Part shown: positions 1 to 9,704 of the stretch, piece after piece
How the letters are laid out: each line of letters starts with the position of its first letter
How positions within the stretch are numbered: position 1 is the first letter of the stretch
Source of the DNA: Ruegeria halocynthiae
GTDB lineage: Bacteria > Pseudomonadota > Alphaproteobacteria > Rhodobacterales > Rhodobacteraceae
NCBI RefSeq assembly: GCF_000743705.1
Contig: NZ_JQEZ01000004.1
Span: 334,702-398,701 of the forward strand
DNA length: 64,000 nt
Direction of reading: 5' to 3'
Notes under the pieces: model-generated
The model's input: the letters and a program-made list of their open reading frames with translations, nothing else
What the model was told of the DNA's origin: nothing
Databases searched by the model: none
Position numbers and translations under genes: made by a program

Positions 1-378
1 AAAGTGTCCGATACTCCTGATCTGAACACGGCCGAGATTTTGGCGGCAAAACCCAATATGGACCCGCGCCATTGGCAGCAGGGTAAGGTGCCTGCGTTCA
101 AGCGTATGTATCGCCCGTCTCTGGCCTATCGCATGGCGCTTGTCGGACAGGGGCGGTTTGATGGGATGCTGACACTGAGACCCAGTTGGGAATGGGACAT
201 CGCCGCCGGTGACCTGATCATTCGCGAAGCGGGCGGCGCTTGTTCGAACCGGTTGGGGGAGCCGCTGCGGTTCAACAACTCCCAACCTCGCCTGAATGGT
301 GTCGTTGCCGCTGGCACCGGTGTTCACAATGCCCTGTCTGCGCGGCTGGACCTTGGCAGCACCGGAATCGCCCCATGA
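1..378 (+). CDS. Inositol monophosphatase family protein (CysQ-like), C-terminal part
   Basis: The gene runs in from outside the window; the reading frame is open from base 1, so the GTG at 4 is probably not the start. The visible 125 residues carry the C-terminal family signature WDIAAGDLIIREAGG, in which the Asp binds metal in inositol monophosphatases and 3'(2'),5'-bisphosphate nucleotidases. CysQ, which recycles PAP from sulfate assimilation, is the likely member, but the substrate cannot be decided from this fragment. The stop overlaps the next start (ATGA at 375-378), which suggests translational coupling to the Kdo-transferase-like gene. Confidence 0.85.
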   Translation, partial: KVSDTPDLNTAEILAAKPNMDPRHWQQGKVPAFKRMYRPSLAYRMALVGQGRFDGMLTLRPSWEWDIAAGDLIIREAGGACSNRLGEPLRFNNSQPRLNGVVAAGTGVHNALSARLDLGSTGIAP

Positions 379-1610
379 GCAAACCGCGTTCTCTAAGCCT
401 TGCGGCCTATCGGGTACTGTCGTGGGGAGTGCCCTATTCCGCCGATCACCCCCTTTTTCCCCGACCGGACGGCGAACTGATCTGGGTTCACATCAACGAC
501 CCGGACCGCCTGCGCGCCGTTGTTGATTTCTGTCGCAGACTGCAACAGGCACGCCCGGAACTGTCGGTGCTTCTATCTGCACCCCCCGAGGCTGATCTGA
601 CGCGGTGGGAAAACTGCGAATACCCCATGGTGAACCTACCTTTGGAAAAAACCGGGGCGGCGCGTGCATTTCTGGATCACTGGCGCCCGGATGTCGGCCT
701 CTGGGTCGGGGGCGGGCTTATGCCCAACGTGATCACACGGGCGGACGAGCGGGCCATTCCCCTGATCCTGATCGAAGCCCAGGTCGACATAAAGGTCGCG
801 CGGGGGGCCAGGTGGCTTCCGGATATCACCAGATACACCTTCGATTGCTTTCGGCGCATCTTTGCGACAACGCCGGAAACGGCGCGACACCTGCGTCGCC
901 TTGGGGTTTCGGCCAGAAAAGTCAATGAATCACCCGCCCTGCACGTCAGCCCGAATCCACGCCCCTGGCCCGAAGATGAGTTGATTGAAATGAACCATGC
1001 GCTGGCGGGCCGTCCGGTCTGGTTGGCGGCATGTGTGCGGGACAAGGAATTTATCTCGATCCTCAGCGCCCATCGTCAGGCGATGCGGATGCTGCCCCGG
1101 CTGGCGTTGGTGCTGCACGTTGCGGATACAGCCGAAGCAATGCCTTTGCACAGGCGGCTGGAATCCATGGACCTGCGATGCGTGAACTGGGACGATAGCG
1201 GGCAGATCGAGGACACGACCCAGGTCATCCTTTCGGCGGTGTCCGAGGATCTGGGCCTGTGGCACCGGGTTTCGGCGGTGACCTTTATGGGCGGCTCGCT
1301 GGAACGCGGAGCAGGCGGGCACGATCCACTGGTCGCCACGGCCCTGGGTTCGGCCATTATCCACGGTCCGTTTGTCGATCGCCATCAACAGCTGTATGAC
1401 CAGTTGAACCGGGCGGGCGCAGCACGCGTCGTCAGAACCGCAACAGAACTGGGTGATTCCGTTGTCGAGCTTTTGGCGCCGGATCGCGCCGCCGACATGG
1501 CGCTGGCGGGCTGGCAGGTCGTAACCGAAGGGGCACCACAGGCAGATCAGATGATCGACTTGGTGCAGGATTATCTGGATCAGCGGAGTGCAGATTATGC
1601 GAGCACCTGA
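375..1610 (+). CDS. 3-deoxy-D-manno-octulosonic acid transferase-like protein (WaaA/KdtA family), divergent
   Basis: A 411-residue GT30-type glycosyltransferase expected to add Kdo to the lipid A precursor at the inner membrane. The C-terminal nucleotide-sugar half is well conserved: [14 protein letters not shown] followed by [11 protein letters not shown] matches the family's GGSL..GGHNPLEPAALG..V..GP block. The N-terminal acceptor half is unusual: where WaaA normally has an HxxSxGE motif with the catalytic Glu, this protein reads [11 protein letters not shown] 375 was chosen because it overlaps the upstream stop; the frame is open further upstream (to 240) but that part overlaps the preceding gene. 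It overlaps lpxK, a lipid A gene, which supports an envelope role. It may be a divergent paralogue and not the main Kdo transferase. Confidence 0.75.
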   Translation: MSKPRSLSLAAYRVLSWGVPYSADHPLFPRPDGELIWVHINDPDRLRAVVDFCRRLQQARPELSVLLSAPPEADLTRWENCEYPMVNLPLEKTGAARAFLDHWRPDVGLWVGGGLMPNVITRADERAIPLILIEAQVDIKVARGARWLPDITRYTFDCFRRIFATTPETARHLRRLGVSARKVNESPALHVSPNPRPWPEDELIEMNHALAGRPVWLAACVRDKEFISILSAHRQAMRMLPRLALVLHVADTAEAMPLHRRLESMDLRCVNWDDSGQIEDTTQVILSAVSEDLGLWHRVSAVTFMGGSLERGAGGHDPLVATALGSAIIHGPFVDRHQQLYDQLNRAGAARVVRTATELGDSVVELLAPDRAADMALAGWQVVTEGAPQADQMIDLVQDYLDQRSADYAST

Positions 1611-2595
1611 TTTCTGGAACACCACGCCCGAACACCCCGGCCTGCGGGCCAGATTGTTGGCCCCGCTTGGGCGCATCTACGCGGCCGCGACGGCACGCCG
1701 GATCGCGTCCGACACCGGGATGAACCCGGGTGTTCCCGTTATCTGCATCGGCAATCTGAATGCAGGCGGCACCGGTAAGACGCCAACCGTAATCTGGATG
1801 ATCGAACAACTGCGCGACGCCTGGCACCAGACACATGTTGTGACCCGTGGACATGGCGGTTCACTTGAAGGACCTGTCCGCGTTGACCCCGGCAAACACT
1901 CCGCCGCGCAGGTCGGGGACGAGCCACTTTTGCTGGCGGCCTTTGCCGATGTCTGGGTGGCCAAGGATCGCGCGGCCGGGGCACAGGCCGCTGCCGCTGC
2001 CGGGGCAACCGTGATCGTTCTGGATGACGGCTTTCAGAACCCCTCGGTCGCCAAGGATTTCTCGGTCATTGTCGTGGATGCCGCGCGCGGGTTCGGCAAT
2101 GGGTTGTGTCTGCCTGCGGGGCCACTGCGCGAACCGGTCGATGTGGGCCTGCTACGGGCCGATCTTGTCCTGTCTTTGGGCGATACACCATCGCAGGATC
2201 AGTTTGCCGCGCACTGGGGGCCAAAGCTTTCGGTTCCCCATGCCACCGGCGCGGTTGAACCGCTGCAAACCGGCATGGATTGGCATGACACGCCCGTTCT
2301 TGCCTTTGCCGGTATCGGCCACCCCGAGAAGTTCTTTGCCACCCTGCGCCAGCAAGGCGCTACCCTGCTGCGGTCCGAGGCGCTGGATGACCATCAGCCG
2401 TTGACCACGGCACTGATGGCCCGGCTGGAAAACGAAGCGCGCCTGTTGGGTGCGCAGATGGTGACAACGGAAAAAGACGCCGTGCGCCTGCCCGCTGCGT
2501 TTCGCAGCAAGGTAATCACCCTGCCCGTTCGTCTGAAAATGGATAAGGCCGACAAGGTCCGGCAGATGCTGCTGCAGGTCGCCCCGTCGCCCTGA
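1597..2595 (+). CDS. lpxK: Tetraacyldisaccharide 4'-kinase
   Basis: LpxK phosphorylates the 4' position of the lipid A disaccharide on the inner face of the cytoplasmic membrane, using ATP. The 332-residue protein has the family P-loop near residues 55-63 (NAGGTGKTP) and the downstream DDGFQN motif, both typical of LpxK. ATG 1597 is preferred over the GTG at 1588: GGAG at 1585-1588 sits 8 bases before it and family members commonly begin MRAP. It overlaps the end of the Kdo-transferase-like gene by 14 bases, so the three genes from position 1 form one operon. A strong hairpin follows the stop. Confidence 0.95.
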   Translation: MRAPDFWNTTPEHPGLRARLLAPLGRIYAAATARRIASDTGMNPGVPVICIGNLNAGGTGKTPTVIWMIEQLRDAWHQTHVVTRGHGGSLEGPVRVDPGKHSAAQVGDEPLLLAAFADVWVAKDRAAGAQAAAAAGATVIVLDDGFQNPSVAKDFSVIVVDAARGFGNGLCLPAGPLREPVDVGLLRADLVLSLGDTPSQDQFAAHWGPKLSVPHATGAVEPLQTGMDWHDTPVLAFAGIGHPEKFFATLRQQGATLLRSEALDDHQPLTTALMARLENEARLLGAQMVTTEKDAVRLPAAFRSKVITLPVRLKMDKADKVRQMLLQVAPSP

Positions 2596-2597
2596 AA

Positions 2598-2626
2598 GGC
2601 GACCGGCCCGAACAAGGCCGGTCGCC
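2598..2626. terminator. Perfect 11-bp hairpin between convergent genes
   Basis: GGCGACCGGCC (2598-2608) and GGCCGGTCGCC (2616-2626) pair perfectly around a 7-base loop. It lies between the lpxK stop (2595) and the dsbA-like stop (2634) and can serve both strands. The T content beyond the stem is modest, so efficient intrinsic termination is inferred, not shown. Confidence 0.75.
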
Positions 2627-2633
2627 ATTGGGT

Positions 2634-3299
2634 TTAGCTGCCCAGTTCAGCCTCAATCAGCTTTTTGAAATCGCCATAAGACTGATTGTCGACCTTCTTG
2701 CCGTTCACGATAAAGGACGGGGTCGCCTGAATTCCGTCACGCTCGGCGTTCTCCTGGTACCAGGCCACCAACGTCTGTGCGCGGGTGCCGTCCTGCAGAC
2801 AGGCCTCAAGCTGATCGTTGTCGATACCGGCCAGACGGCCGATTTTGCGCAGCTCGTCCACGATCTCGGCCGGGCCACCGGCGCGGGTCCATTCGGACTG
2901 ACCTTTGTAGATCAGATCGGAAATGCCAAAGAACTTCTCGGGACCGGCGCAGCGCGCCACCATCGAGGCCCACAGGCCAATGCGGTCAAAGTACACCTCG
3001 CGATAGGTGAATTTCACTTTGCCGGTGTCGATGAAGTCTTTCTTGAGCTGCTTGTACGCCCCGGTGTGGAACGTGGCGCAGTGCGGGCAGGTATAGGATG
3101 CATATTCGATAATCTCGACCGGCGCGTCTTTGGCACCCTGCACCATGTCGACGACACTCGACGTATCCAGATCGGCTTCCTGCGCCTCGGCGCTGCTGAC
3201 CAGCGGATAAGACGGGGACGAGGAGTTTGACAGCGACAGCCAATAGCCGCCCGCAGCTATGGCAACAGCTGCACAAATTCCGGTTGCAATACGGCTCAT
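2634..3299 (-). CDS. DsbA-family periplasmic thiol:disulfide protein
   Basis: A 221-residue exported thioredoxin-fold protein. Residues 1-20 form a hydrophobic signal or anchor, followed by a Ser/Pro-rich linker. The active site is C71-P-H-C74 (YTCPHC) and a cis-Pro loop reads TPSF near residue 192, both standard for DsbA and the single-domain Thioredoxin_4 proteins. It should oxidise or isomerise disulfides in periplasmic proteins. It is read in the same direction as, and 14 bases after, the DUF721 gene, so the two probably share a transcript. No DsbB partner is visible here. Confidence 0.9.
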   Translation of the reverse strand: MSRIATGICAAVAIAAGGYWLSLSNSSSPSYPLVSSAEAQEADLDTSSVVDMVQGAKDAPVEIIEYASYTCPHCATFHTGAYKQLKKDFIDTGKVKFTYREVYFDRIGLWASMVARCAGPEKFFGISDLIYKGQSEWTRAGGPAEIVDELRKIGRLAGIDNDQLEACLQDGTRAQTLVAWYQENAERDGIQATPSFIVNGKKVDNQSYGDFKKLIEAELGS

Positions 3300-3313
3300 T
3301 TCTCAGCCCTTTC

Positions 3314-3820
3314 TCAGCGATTTTGCTTGGATAAAACGTTGCGGCCCAGGCGTTCAAGGGCCGCGCGCAGGTCACCATCGTGAACGTCCCGTGCGGTCCG
3401 GCCTGCCTCGGCCGCGATTTCCGGGTCGATGCTGGGTTTCACCGCTTTCGGCTTGTGGTCGAAACTGGCCTGCCCCTCGGCAAATCCGGTCGGAGCGGTC
3501 TGGGTGATGCGTATCCGGCTGATGGCGTTATAGCCATAGGCCGCATTCACCTTGCCGCGCAGCTGTTCCTTTTGCATTTCAAGCATCGGGGCCTGCGGGC
3601 CGGTTGTCAGCACTGTCAGCGTTGCACCGATCCCACCCTTGCCGTAGCCCACCTTGACCGGCCGCGCGATGGCGGCCATGTCCTGACCCACGATCTCGGA
3701 CCAATGAGTCAGCAGACGCGATACGGCAAAGCCCCGGCTTTCACCGGCGCGCCTGATCTGGCCGTTCAGCAATGTCGCGGTGCGTTTGAACCCGCGGGTC
3801 GACGAACGTCTGCGCTGCAT
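3314..3820 (-). CDS. DUF721 / DciA-like protein
   Basis: A 168-residue protein with the DUF721 core (roughly residues 10-100), including HWSEIVGQDMA, the segment seen in DciA relatives. DciA loads the replicative helicase in bacteria that lack DnaC, so a replication role is possible; this is inferred from the family. The frame continues upstream across mutY on the other strand, which is a shadow; ATG 3820 is preceded by a GGAG and fits the family N terminus. It is divergent from mutY and directly upstream of the dsbA-like gene. Confidence 0.8.
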   Translation of the reverse strand: MQRRRSSTRGFKRTATLLNGQIRRAGESRGFAVSRLLTHWSEIVGQDMAAIARPVKVGYGKGGIGATLTVLTTGPQAPMLEMQKEQLRGKVNAAYGYNAISRIRITQTAPTGFAEGQASFDHKPKAVKPSIDPEIAAEAGRTARDVHDGDLRAALERLGRNVLSKQNR

Positions 3821-3901
3821 CTGGTTTCCAACTCCTGCGCCGCTATTGTAAAGGGCATACGGACGGGCGCCAGCGAAACCCGACAGGGAGATAAATAAAA
3901 C

Positions 3902-4957
3902 TTGCGTGACACCAATCAAGACACCCCCAGCAACGCCTTGCTGGGCTGGTATGATCGCCACGCCCGCGCGATGCCCTGGCGCGTGGGTCCGGCAGACCGG
4001 GCCGCTGGCATCCTGCCCGATCCCTATCAGGTCTGGCTGTCCGAAGTGATGTTGCAACAGACCACCGTCGCCGCCGTGCGTGACTATTTCCTGCGTTTTA
4101 CCGCTCGTTGGCCAACGGTTCAGGCGCTGGCGGCGGCACCTGACGATCAGGTCATGGGGGAATGGGCCGGACTGGGCTATTACGCCCGCGCCCGCAACCT
4201 GCTTAAATGCGCGCGGGTGGTGGCCGGTGAACATGGTGGGGTCTTCCCAGACACCTATGACGCCCTGCTGCAATTGCCCGGCATCGGCCCTTATACCGCC
4301 GCCGCAATCTCGGCCATTGCCTTCGACCGCCCAGAAACAGTGCTGGACGGCAATGTCGAACGGGTCATGGCGCGGTTTTATGACATCCACGACCCGCTTC
4401 CGGGTTCGAAACCGGTTCTGAAAGCCAAAGCCGCCGCGTTGACGCCGGACGCACGCCCCGGAGATTACGCACAAGCTGTCATGGATCTGGGTGCCACGAT
4501 CTGCACGCCGAAATCCCCGGCTTGCGGTATTTGCCCGGTCCGCGACCCCTGCCAGGCCCGCGCCGCCGGAACCCAGTCCGACCTGCCGCGCAAAACACCG
4601 AAGAAACCCAAACCCACCCGATACGGACATGTCTATATCGCCCAAAGCACCGACGGAGCCCTGCTGCTGGAGCGCCGCCCCGACAAGGGGCTGCTGGGCG
4701 GTATGCTGGGCTGGCCCGGCTCGGACTGGTCCGCAACGCCCACCGAAGCGCCGCCATTTCCCGCCGACTGGCAAACCCTGCCCGGTGAGGTGCGCCATAC
4801 CTTTACCCATTTCCACCTGATCCTGCGCATCTGGACCGCCCGTTTGCCGAACAACACGGCACCCGGCGGCCTGATCGTGATGGAAAAACACGCCTTCCGC
4901 CCGGGTGATCTGCCGACCGTCATGCGCAAGGCGCACGACCTCTGGCGTACCCGGTAA
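3902..4957 (+). CDS. mutY: A/G-specific adenine glycosylase
   Basis: MutY removes adenine mispaired with 8-oxoguanine. The 351-residue protein has the N-terminal catalytic glutamate in SEVMLQQT (E48), the helix-hairpin-helix LPGIGPYTAAAISAIAF, the catalytic Asp in VLDGNVERV, and a 4Fe-4S cluster C-x6-C-x2-C-x5-C (CTPKSPACGICPVRDPC). The C-terminal third is the NUDIX-like 8-oxoG reader. The start is TTG at 3902: an in-frame TAA lies at 3896-3898 and AGGGAG at 3885-3890 provides the ribosome site. It is divergent from the DUF721 gene and followed by alkB after 59 bases. Confidence 0.95.
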   Translation: MRDTNQDTPSNALLGWYDRHARAMPWRVGPADRAAGILPDPYQVWLSEVMLQQTTVAAVRDYFLRFTARWPTVQALAAAPDDQVMGEWAGLGYYARARNLLKCARVVAGEHGGVFPDTYDALLQLPGIGPYTAAAISAIAFDRPETVLDGNVERVMARFYDIHDPLPGSKPVLKAKAAALTPDARPGDYAQAVMDLGATICTPKSPACGICPVRDPCQARAAGTQSDLPRKTPKKPKPTRYGHVYIAQSTDGALLLERRPDKGLLGGMLGWPGSDWSATPTEAPPFPADWQTLPGEVRHTFTHFHLILRIWTARLPNNTAPGGLIVMEKHAFRPGDLPTVMRKAHDLWRTR

Positions 4958-5016
4958 CCCATTGTGTGGCCTGCCCAATCAGGGCTAATCTTGGCGCAGT
5001 AGATCGGAGCCTATGA

Positions 5017-6153
5017 ATGATCGCAGCTGAAACCCTGTCCCGCTGGCAATCGGCCCTGCCTTTCTGGGTCTCGTTCCTGCTGATCCCGCTGATCTGGGCC
5101 ACTGCGGTTGCGGGCAGCTGGTGGGTGTTGCTTGTTCCGATGTCGACCTGGTGGATCTTTGCCGTACTGGACCGCCTGACCGGGCTAGAGCTGGACAATG
5201 CCGACCCCGACACGCCCGATTCCGTGCTGCGCTGGCACATCCTGCTGACAAGGGCCTGGGTTCCGGTGCAATTCCTGACCCTTTTCGGGCTGATCTGGTA
5301 CGCGACACATACCGACCACTTGTCCGTGCTGGCCAAAATCGGACTGTTCTTCGGCATGGGAGTGATTTCGGGCACAATCGGCATCAACTACAGCCATGAG
5401 CTGATGCACCAGAAGGGGCGGCAAGAACGATGGCTGGGTGATATCCTGCTAGCCATGGTGCTGTATTCGCACTTCCGGTCCGAACACCTGCTGGTGCACC
5501 ACCGTTACGTCGGCACGCCGCGCGATCCCGTCACCGCGCGCTACAACGAAGGGTTTCACCGGTTCTATCCGCGCGTCCTGGTGCAATGTCTGGCCTCGGC
5601 CTTACGCGCCGAACGCGACAAGCTGGCGCGCAAGGATCGCCCCTGGAACGACCCGAGCAACCCATTCTGGCGCTATTGGGCGCTTCAGGTCGCCATGCTG
5701 GCACTGGCTTTCATGATCGGGGGCTGGTCCGGCCTCGCCCTGTTCCTGCTGCAGGCGGGCGTCGCCATCTGGCAGCTTGAACTTGTAAACTATGTGGAAC
5801 ATTACGGCCTGACCCGCAAACATCTGGGCGGCGGCAAATACGAACACGTTCAGCCGCGCCATTCATGGAATGCCTCGCACAAAGCGTCGAACTGGCTGCT
5901 GATCAACCTGCAACGCCACTCGGACCATCACCACAAGCCCAACAGGCGCTTTCCGCTGCTGCAACACCATTCTGAAGACGCCGCGCCACAACTGCCCTTT
6001 GGCTATCCAGTGATGACTGTCGCCGCCATGATCCCGCCGCTGTGGCGTCGCGTGATGAATCCCCGCGTCCGCGCATGGCGTCGCCAACACTACCCCGAAG
6101 TCTCCGACTGGACACCCTACAACAAATCACAAAACCCGCGCCCCTTGTCCTGA
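5017..6153 (+). CDS. alkB: Alkane 1-monooxygenase (integral-membrane non-heme diiron)
   Basis: AlkB hydroxylates the terminal carbon of alkanes in the inner membrane. The 378-residue protein shows all histidine boxes: HELMHQK, EHLLVHHRYVGTPRDP, and LQRHSDHHHKP, plus the AlkB hallmark NYVEHYGL. Several hydrophobic segments (about 12-55, 95-125, 230-255) fit the six-helix fold. The second box has Val where many AlkBs have Gly (EHxxGHH). ATG 5017 has GGAG 7 bases upstream; the overlapping ATG at 5013 hits a stop after five codons. No rubredoxin or rubredoxin reductase gene is adjacent, so electron donors must be encoded elsewhere. Confidence 0.93.
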   Translation: MIAAETLSRWQSALPFWVSFLLIPLIWATAVAGSWWVLLVPMSTWWIFAVLDRLTGLELDNADPDTPDSVLRWHILLTRAWVPVQFLTLFGLIWYATHTDHLSVLAKIGLFFGMGVISGTIGINYSHELMHQKGRQERWLGDILLAMVLYSHFRSEHLLVHHRYVGTPRDPVTARYNEGFHRFYPRVLVQCLASALRAERDKLARKDRPWNDPSNPFWRYWALQVAMLALAFMIGGWSGLALFLLQAGVAIWQLELVNYVEHYGLTRKHLGGGKYEHVQPRHSWNASHKASNWLLINLQRHSDHHHKPNRRFPLLQHHSEDAAPQLPFGYPVMTVAAMIPPLWRRVMNPRVRAWRRQHYPEVSDWTPYNKSQNPRPLS

Positions 6154-6155
6154 CC

Positions 6156-6213
6156 GCAGCGCGCATCAGCGCGCTGCCCGGCCCAACGGTCCGGCTTGCA
6201 TCTTTGATGCAAG
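6156..6213. terminator. Two perfect hairpins between alkB and a convergent cyclase gene
   Basis: GCAGCGCGC (6156-6164) pairs with GCGCGCTGC (6169-6177) around ATCA, and CTTGCATC (6195-6202) pairs with GATGCAAG (6206-6213) around TTT. They fill the 84-base gap between convergent stops. Neither is followed by a long T run, so they may be weak terminators or 3'-end protectors. Confidence 0.55.
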
Positions 6214-6237
6214 GCTGATCGGCGGGAGCACCCGGCC

Positions 6238-7620
6238 CTAATGCACCCAGATATCCATCGGCGCCTCGACACCGCGCACTGCCTGTTGTTGGCGCTTTTC
6301 AAAGCCCGCAATCAGTTCAGCGGTATCAGCACTTTCTTCCGCCAACTGCATCCGCACTGCGTCGCTCAGAATAACACTGACGGTCAGGTCCCGGGTCAGC
6401 GCCTCCAGCTTGGCCGCCACATTGACCGCATCGCCGATAACAGCGAATTCCAACCGGTTGGCCCCGATATCCCCCAGCACAACCGACCCATAGTGAACAC
6501 CGATTCCCACGTGGATCTCAGGCTCTCCGGCCCGGCGGCGTTCGAGGTTCCACCGCGTGATCACGGCAACCATTGCGCGCGCGCAAGCCACTGCGTTGCT
6601 GGCGTCCGTGGTGGTCGGCACCGGTGTACCAAACGTGGCCATCAACCCATCCCCAAGGTATTTGTCCAATGTACCATGATGCCGAAACACCTCGGCCTCC
6701 ATCCGGGCATGAAATCCGCGCAGCACCTCAATCACTTCGTAAGGGTCACGACCGGCTGCGTATTTGGTGAACCCGACGATATCAATGAACAGAACGGCAA
6801 CGCTTTCCTTGCGGACCTGCTTGAGCGGCTCGTCATTCTGGCTCAACTCATCCACCACATTGGGCGAAAAATACCGCGACAGGTTGGCGCGTTCCCGTTC
6901 AAGCCCCGCATTCGTCATCAATAGCCAGTCAAGGCGGCGCATCGAGATACCCAAGGTAACCGCGACCATCATGAAAACGATCACCTGCTGAATGCGTTGC
7001 TGCGCGCCAAAACTGTTTGGATCCAACATCCTCGCAACATCCGGGTAACCCGCCAGAGCCTCTGCCAAGCTTGCGCTAATACCTGGGAACGGCGTTGAAA
7101 CGAACCAGGCTATGATCCAACCGACCGTCCACATCACGGCGGTCCAAATCCCGATCGCCACAACTGTCCGCCAGGAATAAGCCAATGTCCCGGCGGCCAG
7201 AATGATGAAGAAATACTGGAAATTGTCGAACCTGAACTGCATGGCCAGCGGCCGGACCTCGTCGCTGAACGGGTTGGGGATGACCATCCCCAGCGTCATG
7301 ATCAGCAGGTCCAGAAAAATCAGAAACAGCTCAGTGCGCGACCGCTCGACGCGGCCCGCCCGCCTGATCAGCCAGCCATTTGCGCAGATCAGCAACAAAA
7401 TGAAGTGGTACCACAGAACGTTCCAATAGGGGTTCAGGAAGATCAGCAATATGGCGGTCAGACCCATTGCGATCCACCGCGCGCGAACGGCAAGTTCCAG
7501 TCCTTCGCGTTTGTGCCGCTCCAGCGCGGCTTCGGTGTACTTGTTATCCAGATCGTAAGCCTTGGGAGGCGCTGCAAAAAACCGTCCCAAGCGGGGCGCG
7601 CTGGATGTGGTTTCTGACAT
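6238..7620 (-). CDS. Membrane-bound class III adenylate cyclase
   Basis: A 460-residue protein with a membrane domain of about six helices (residues 50-230) joined to a class III cyclase domain (270-450). The metal-binding Asp residues are D280 (LFIDIVGFT) and D324 (DKYLGDGLMATFG). The conserved VIGDAVN supplies D397 and the transition-state Asn N400. The position normally occupied by the transition-state Arg is Lys (K404, NVAAKLE). It most likely makes cAMP in response to a membrane signal. It lies downstream of ccrM on the same strand, separated by a terminator and its own 73-base leader. Confidence 0.9.
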   Translation of the reverse strand: MSETTSSAPRLGRFFAAPPKAYDLDNKYTEAALERHKREGLELAVRARWIAMGLTAILLIFLNPYWNVLWYHFILLLICANGWLIRRAGRVERSRTELFLIFLDLLIMTLGMVIPNPFSDEVRPLAMQFRFDNFQYFFIILAAGTLAYSWRTVVAIGIWTAVMWTVGWIIAWFVSTPFPGISASLAEALAGYPDVARMLDPNSFGAQQRIQQVIVFMMVAVTLGISMRRLDWLLMTNAGLERERANLSRYFSPNVVDELSQNDEPLKQVRKESVAVLFIDIVGFTKYAAGRDPYEVIEVLRGFHARMEAEVFRHHGTLDKYLGDGLMATFGTPVPTTTDASNAVACARAMVAVITRWNLERRRAGEPEIHVGIGVHYGSVVLGDIGANRLEFAVIGDAVNVAAKLEALTRDLTVSVILSDAVRMQLAEESADTAELIAGFEKRQQQAVRGVEAPMDIWVH

Positions 7621-7693
7621 TGCTGAGCCTCCTTCGGGACACTACTTGTAAGGAAGGCTCATATCGGAACTACCGGGGGAAGAAAACAAAAGA

Positions 7694-7713
7694 CCCCGCC
7701 GAGAACGGCGGGG
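7694..7713 (-). terminator. Intrinsic terminator of ccrM
   Basis: CCCCGCCG (7694-7701) pairs with CGGCGGGG (7706-7713) around an AGAA tetraloop. Read on the minus strand the stem is followed by TCTTTTGTTTTCT, a clear T-rich tract. A second hairpin, CAAGGC/GCCTTG (7714-7730), lies just before it. Confidence 0.85.
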
Positions 7714-7764
7714 CAAGGCGTAGTGCCTTGTGTCAGGCCACAGGCACCGGCGGTGTTCTTGAAA

Positions 7765-8902
<1,138 letters not shown>

Positions 8903-8923
8903 TCATTTGGTTGAGACAAGGAT

Positions 8924-8962
8924 GAGTCAAAGACGATTCGCCGTCAATTTCTTTTTTGAATC
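8924..8962. promoter_or_regulatory. Cluster of three GANTC methylation sites upstream of ccrM
   Basis: GAGTC (8924-8928), GATTC (8935-8939) and GAATC (8958-8962) fall within 39 bases in the gap between rnhB and ccrM. GANTC is the target of CcrM itself, and GANTC sites are known in the ccrM promoter of Caulobacter, where methylation state affects transcription. Methylation-controlled autoregulation here is inferred. Confidence 0.6.
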
Positions 8963-8975
8963 AGTAAGTTACTAT

Positions 8976-9593
8976 TTACCCTTGATACAAGATATTGTGT
9001 ACGGGCTTGAAGGAACGCCTATGATGTGGGGTCACGCCAAGATTTTGCAGTGCTTCTTTGTGTTGTTTCGACGGATAGCCTGCGTTTGTCTCCCATCCGT
9101 AACCGGGATGCTGTTGCGCCAAATCCACCATCAGTTGATCGCGCCAGTTTTTGGCGATGATTGAAGCCGCCGCAATCGACACAGAATGCGCATCACCTTT
9201 GACCACGGCCTGCGCTGGGATCGTCAGACCGCGCGGAATCATATTGCCGTCGATCAGCAGGTAATCCGGTGGCGGGTCCAGCATGGCAACGGCACGTTCC
9301 ATCGCCAGATGTGAGGCGCGCAGGATGTTGTGTTCGTCGATCTCGGCCACGGATGCCTCGGCTATCGCAATCTCGGCCCGGTTGCGCAGGACGGTGTCCA
9401 GCACGGCGCGCCGTTTCGCCGTCAGTTTCTTGGAATCGTTCAGCCCGTCGGGAATGTCCTTTGGGTCCAGAACCACAGCCGCCGCAACCACTGGCCCCGC
9501 CAGCGGCCCGCGGCCAACTTCATCCACACCAGCGATCCGCAGATACCCCTGCGCCATCGCGGTCTTTTCGATTTCATAATCCGGAGTCGTCAT
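8976..9593 (-). CDS. rnhB: Ribonuclease HII
   Basis: RNase HII cuts the RNA strand of RNA-DNA hybrids and removes single ribonucleotides from DNA. The protein has GVDEVGRGPLAGPVVAAAV near the N terminus with the catalytic Asp-Glu pair, then SKKL, DGN and KGDAHSVSIAAASIIAK, all family signatures. I chose ATG 9593 (205 residues, beginning MTTPDYE); a GTG at 9623 would add ten residues. It is upstream of ccrM on the same strand, 107 bases away, so it may or may not share its transcript. Confidence 0.93.
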   Translation of the reverse strand: MTTPDYEIEKTAMAQGYLRIAGVDEVGRGPLAGPVVAAAVVLDPKDIPDGLNDSKKLTAKRRAVLDTVLRNRAEIAIAEASVAEIDEHNILRASHLAMERAVAMLDPPPDYLLIDGNMIPRGLTIPAQAVVKGDAHSVSIAAASIIAKNWRDQLMVDLAQQHPGYGWETNAGYPSKQHKEALQNLGVTPHHRRSFKPVHNILYQG

Positions 9594-9631
9594 CCCCCGG
9601 GGAAATCGCGTTTCGCCGCGCACCGCAAGAC

Positions 9632-9663
9632 AAAAAAGAGAGGGCAGCCTGCGCCACCCTCTC
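9632..9663 (-). terminator. Intrinsic terminator
   Basis: GAGAGGG (9638-9644) pairs with CCCTCTC (9657-9663); on the minus strand the stem is followed by TTTTTT (9637-9632). It lies after the stop of the small secreted-protein gene at 9705. Confidence 0.75.
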
Positions 9664-9704
9664 CAGCGCGGCGCTTCTGCGGCACCGCTCCTGCTCGAAA
9701 ATCG

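Noticed and set aside
3314..4978. A 554-codon minus-strand frame across mutY
   Set aside because: Only its last 168 codons (from ATG 3820) are the DUF721 gene; the rest mirrors mutY, which has clear motifs on the other strand.
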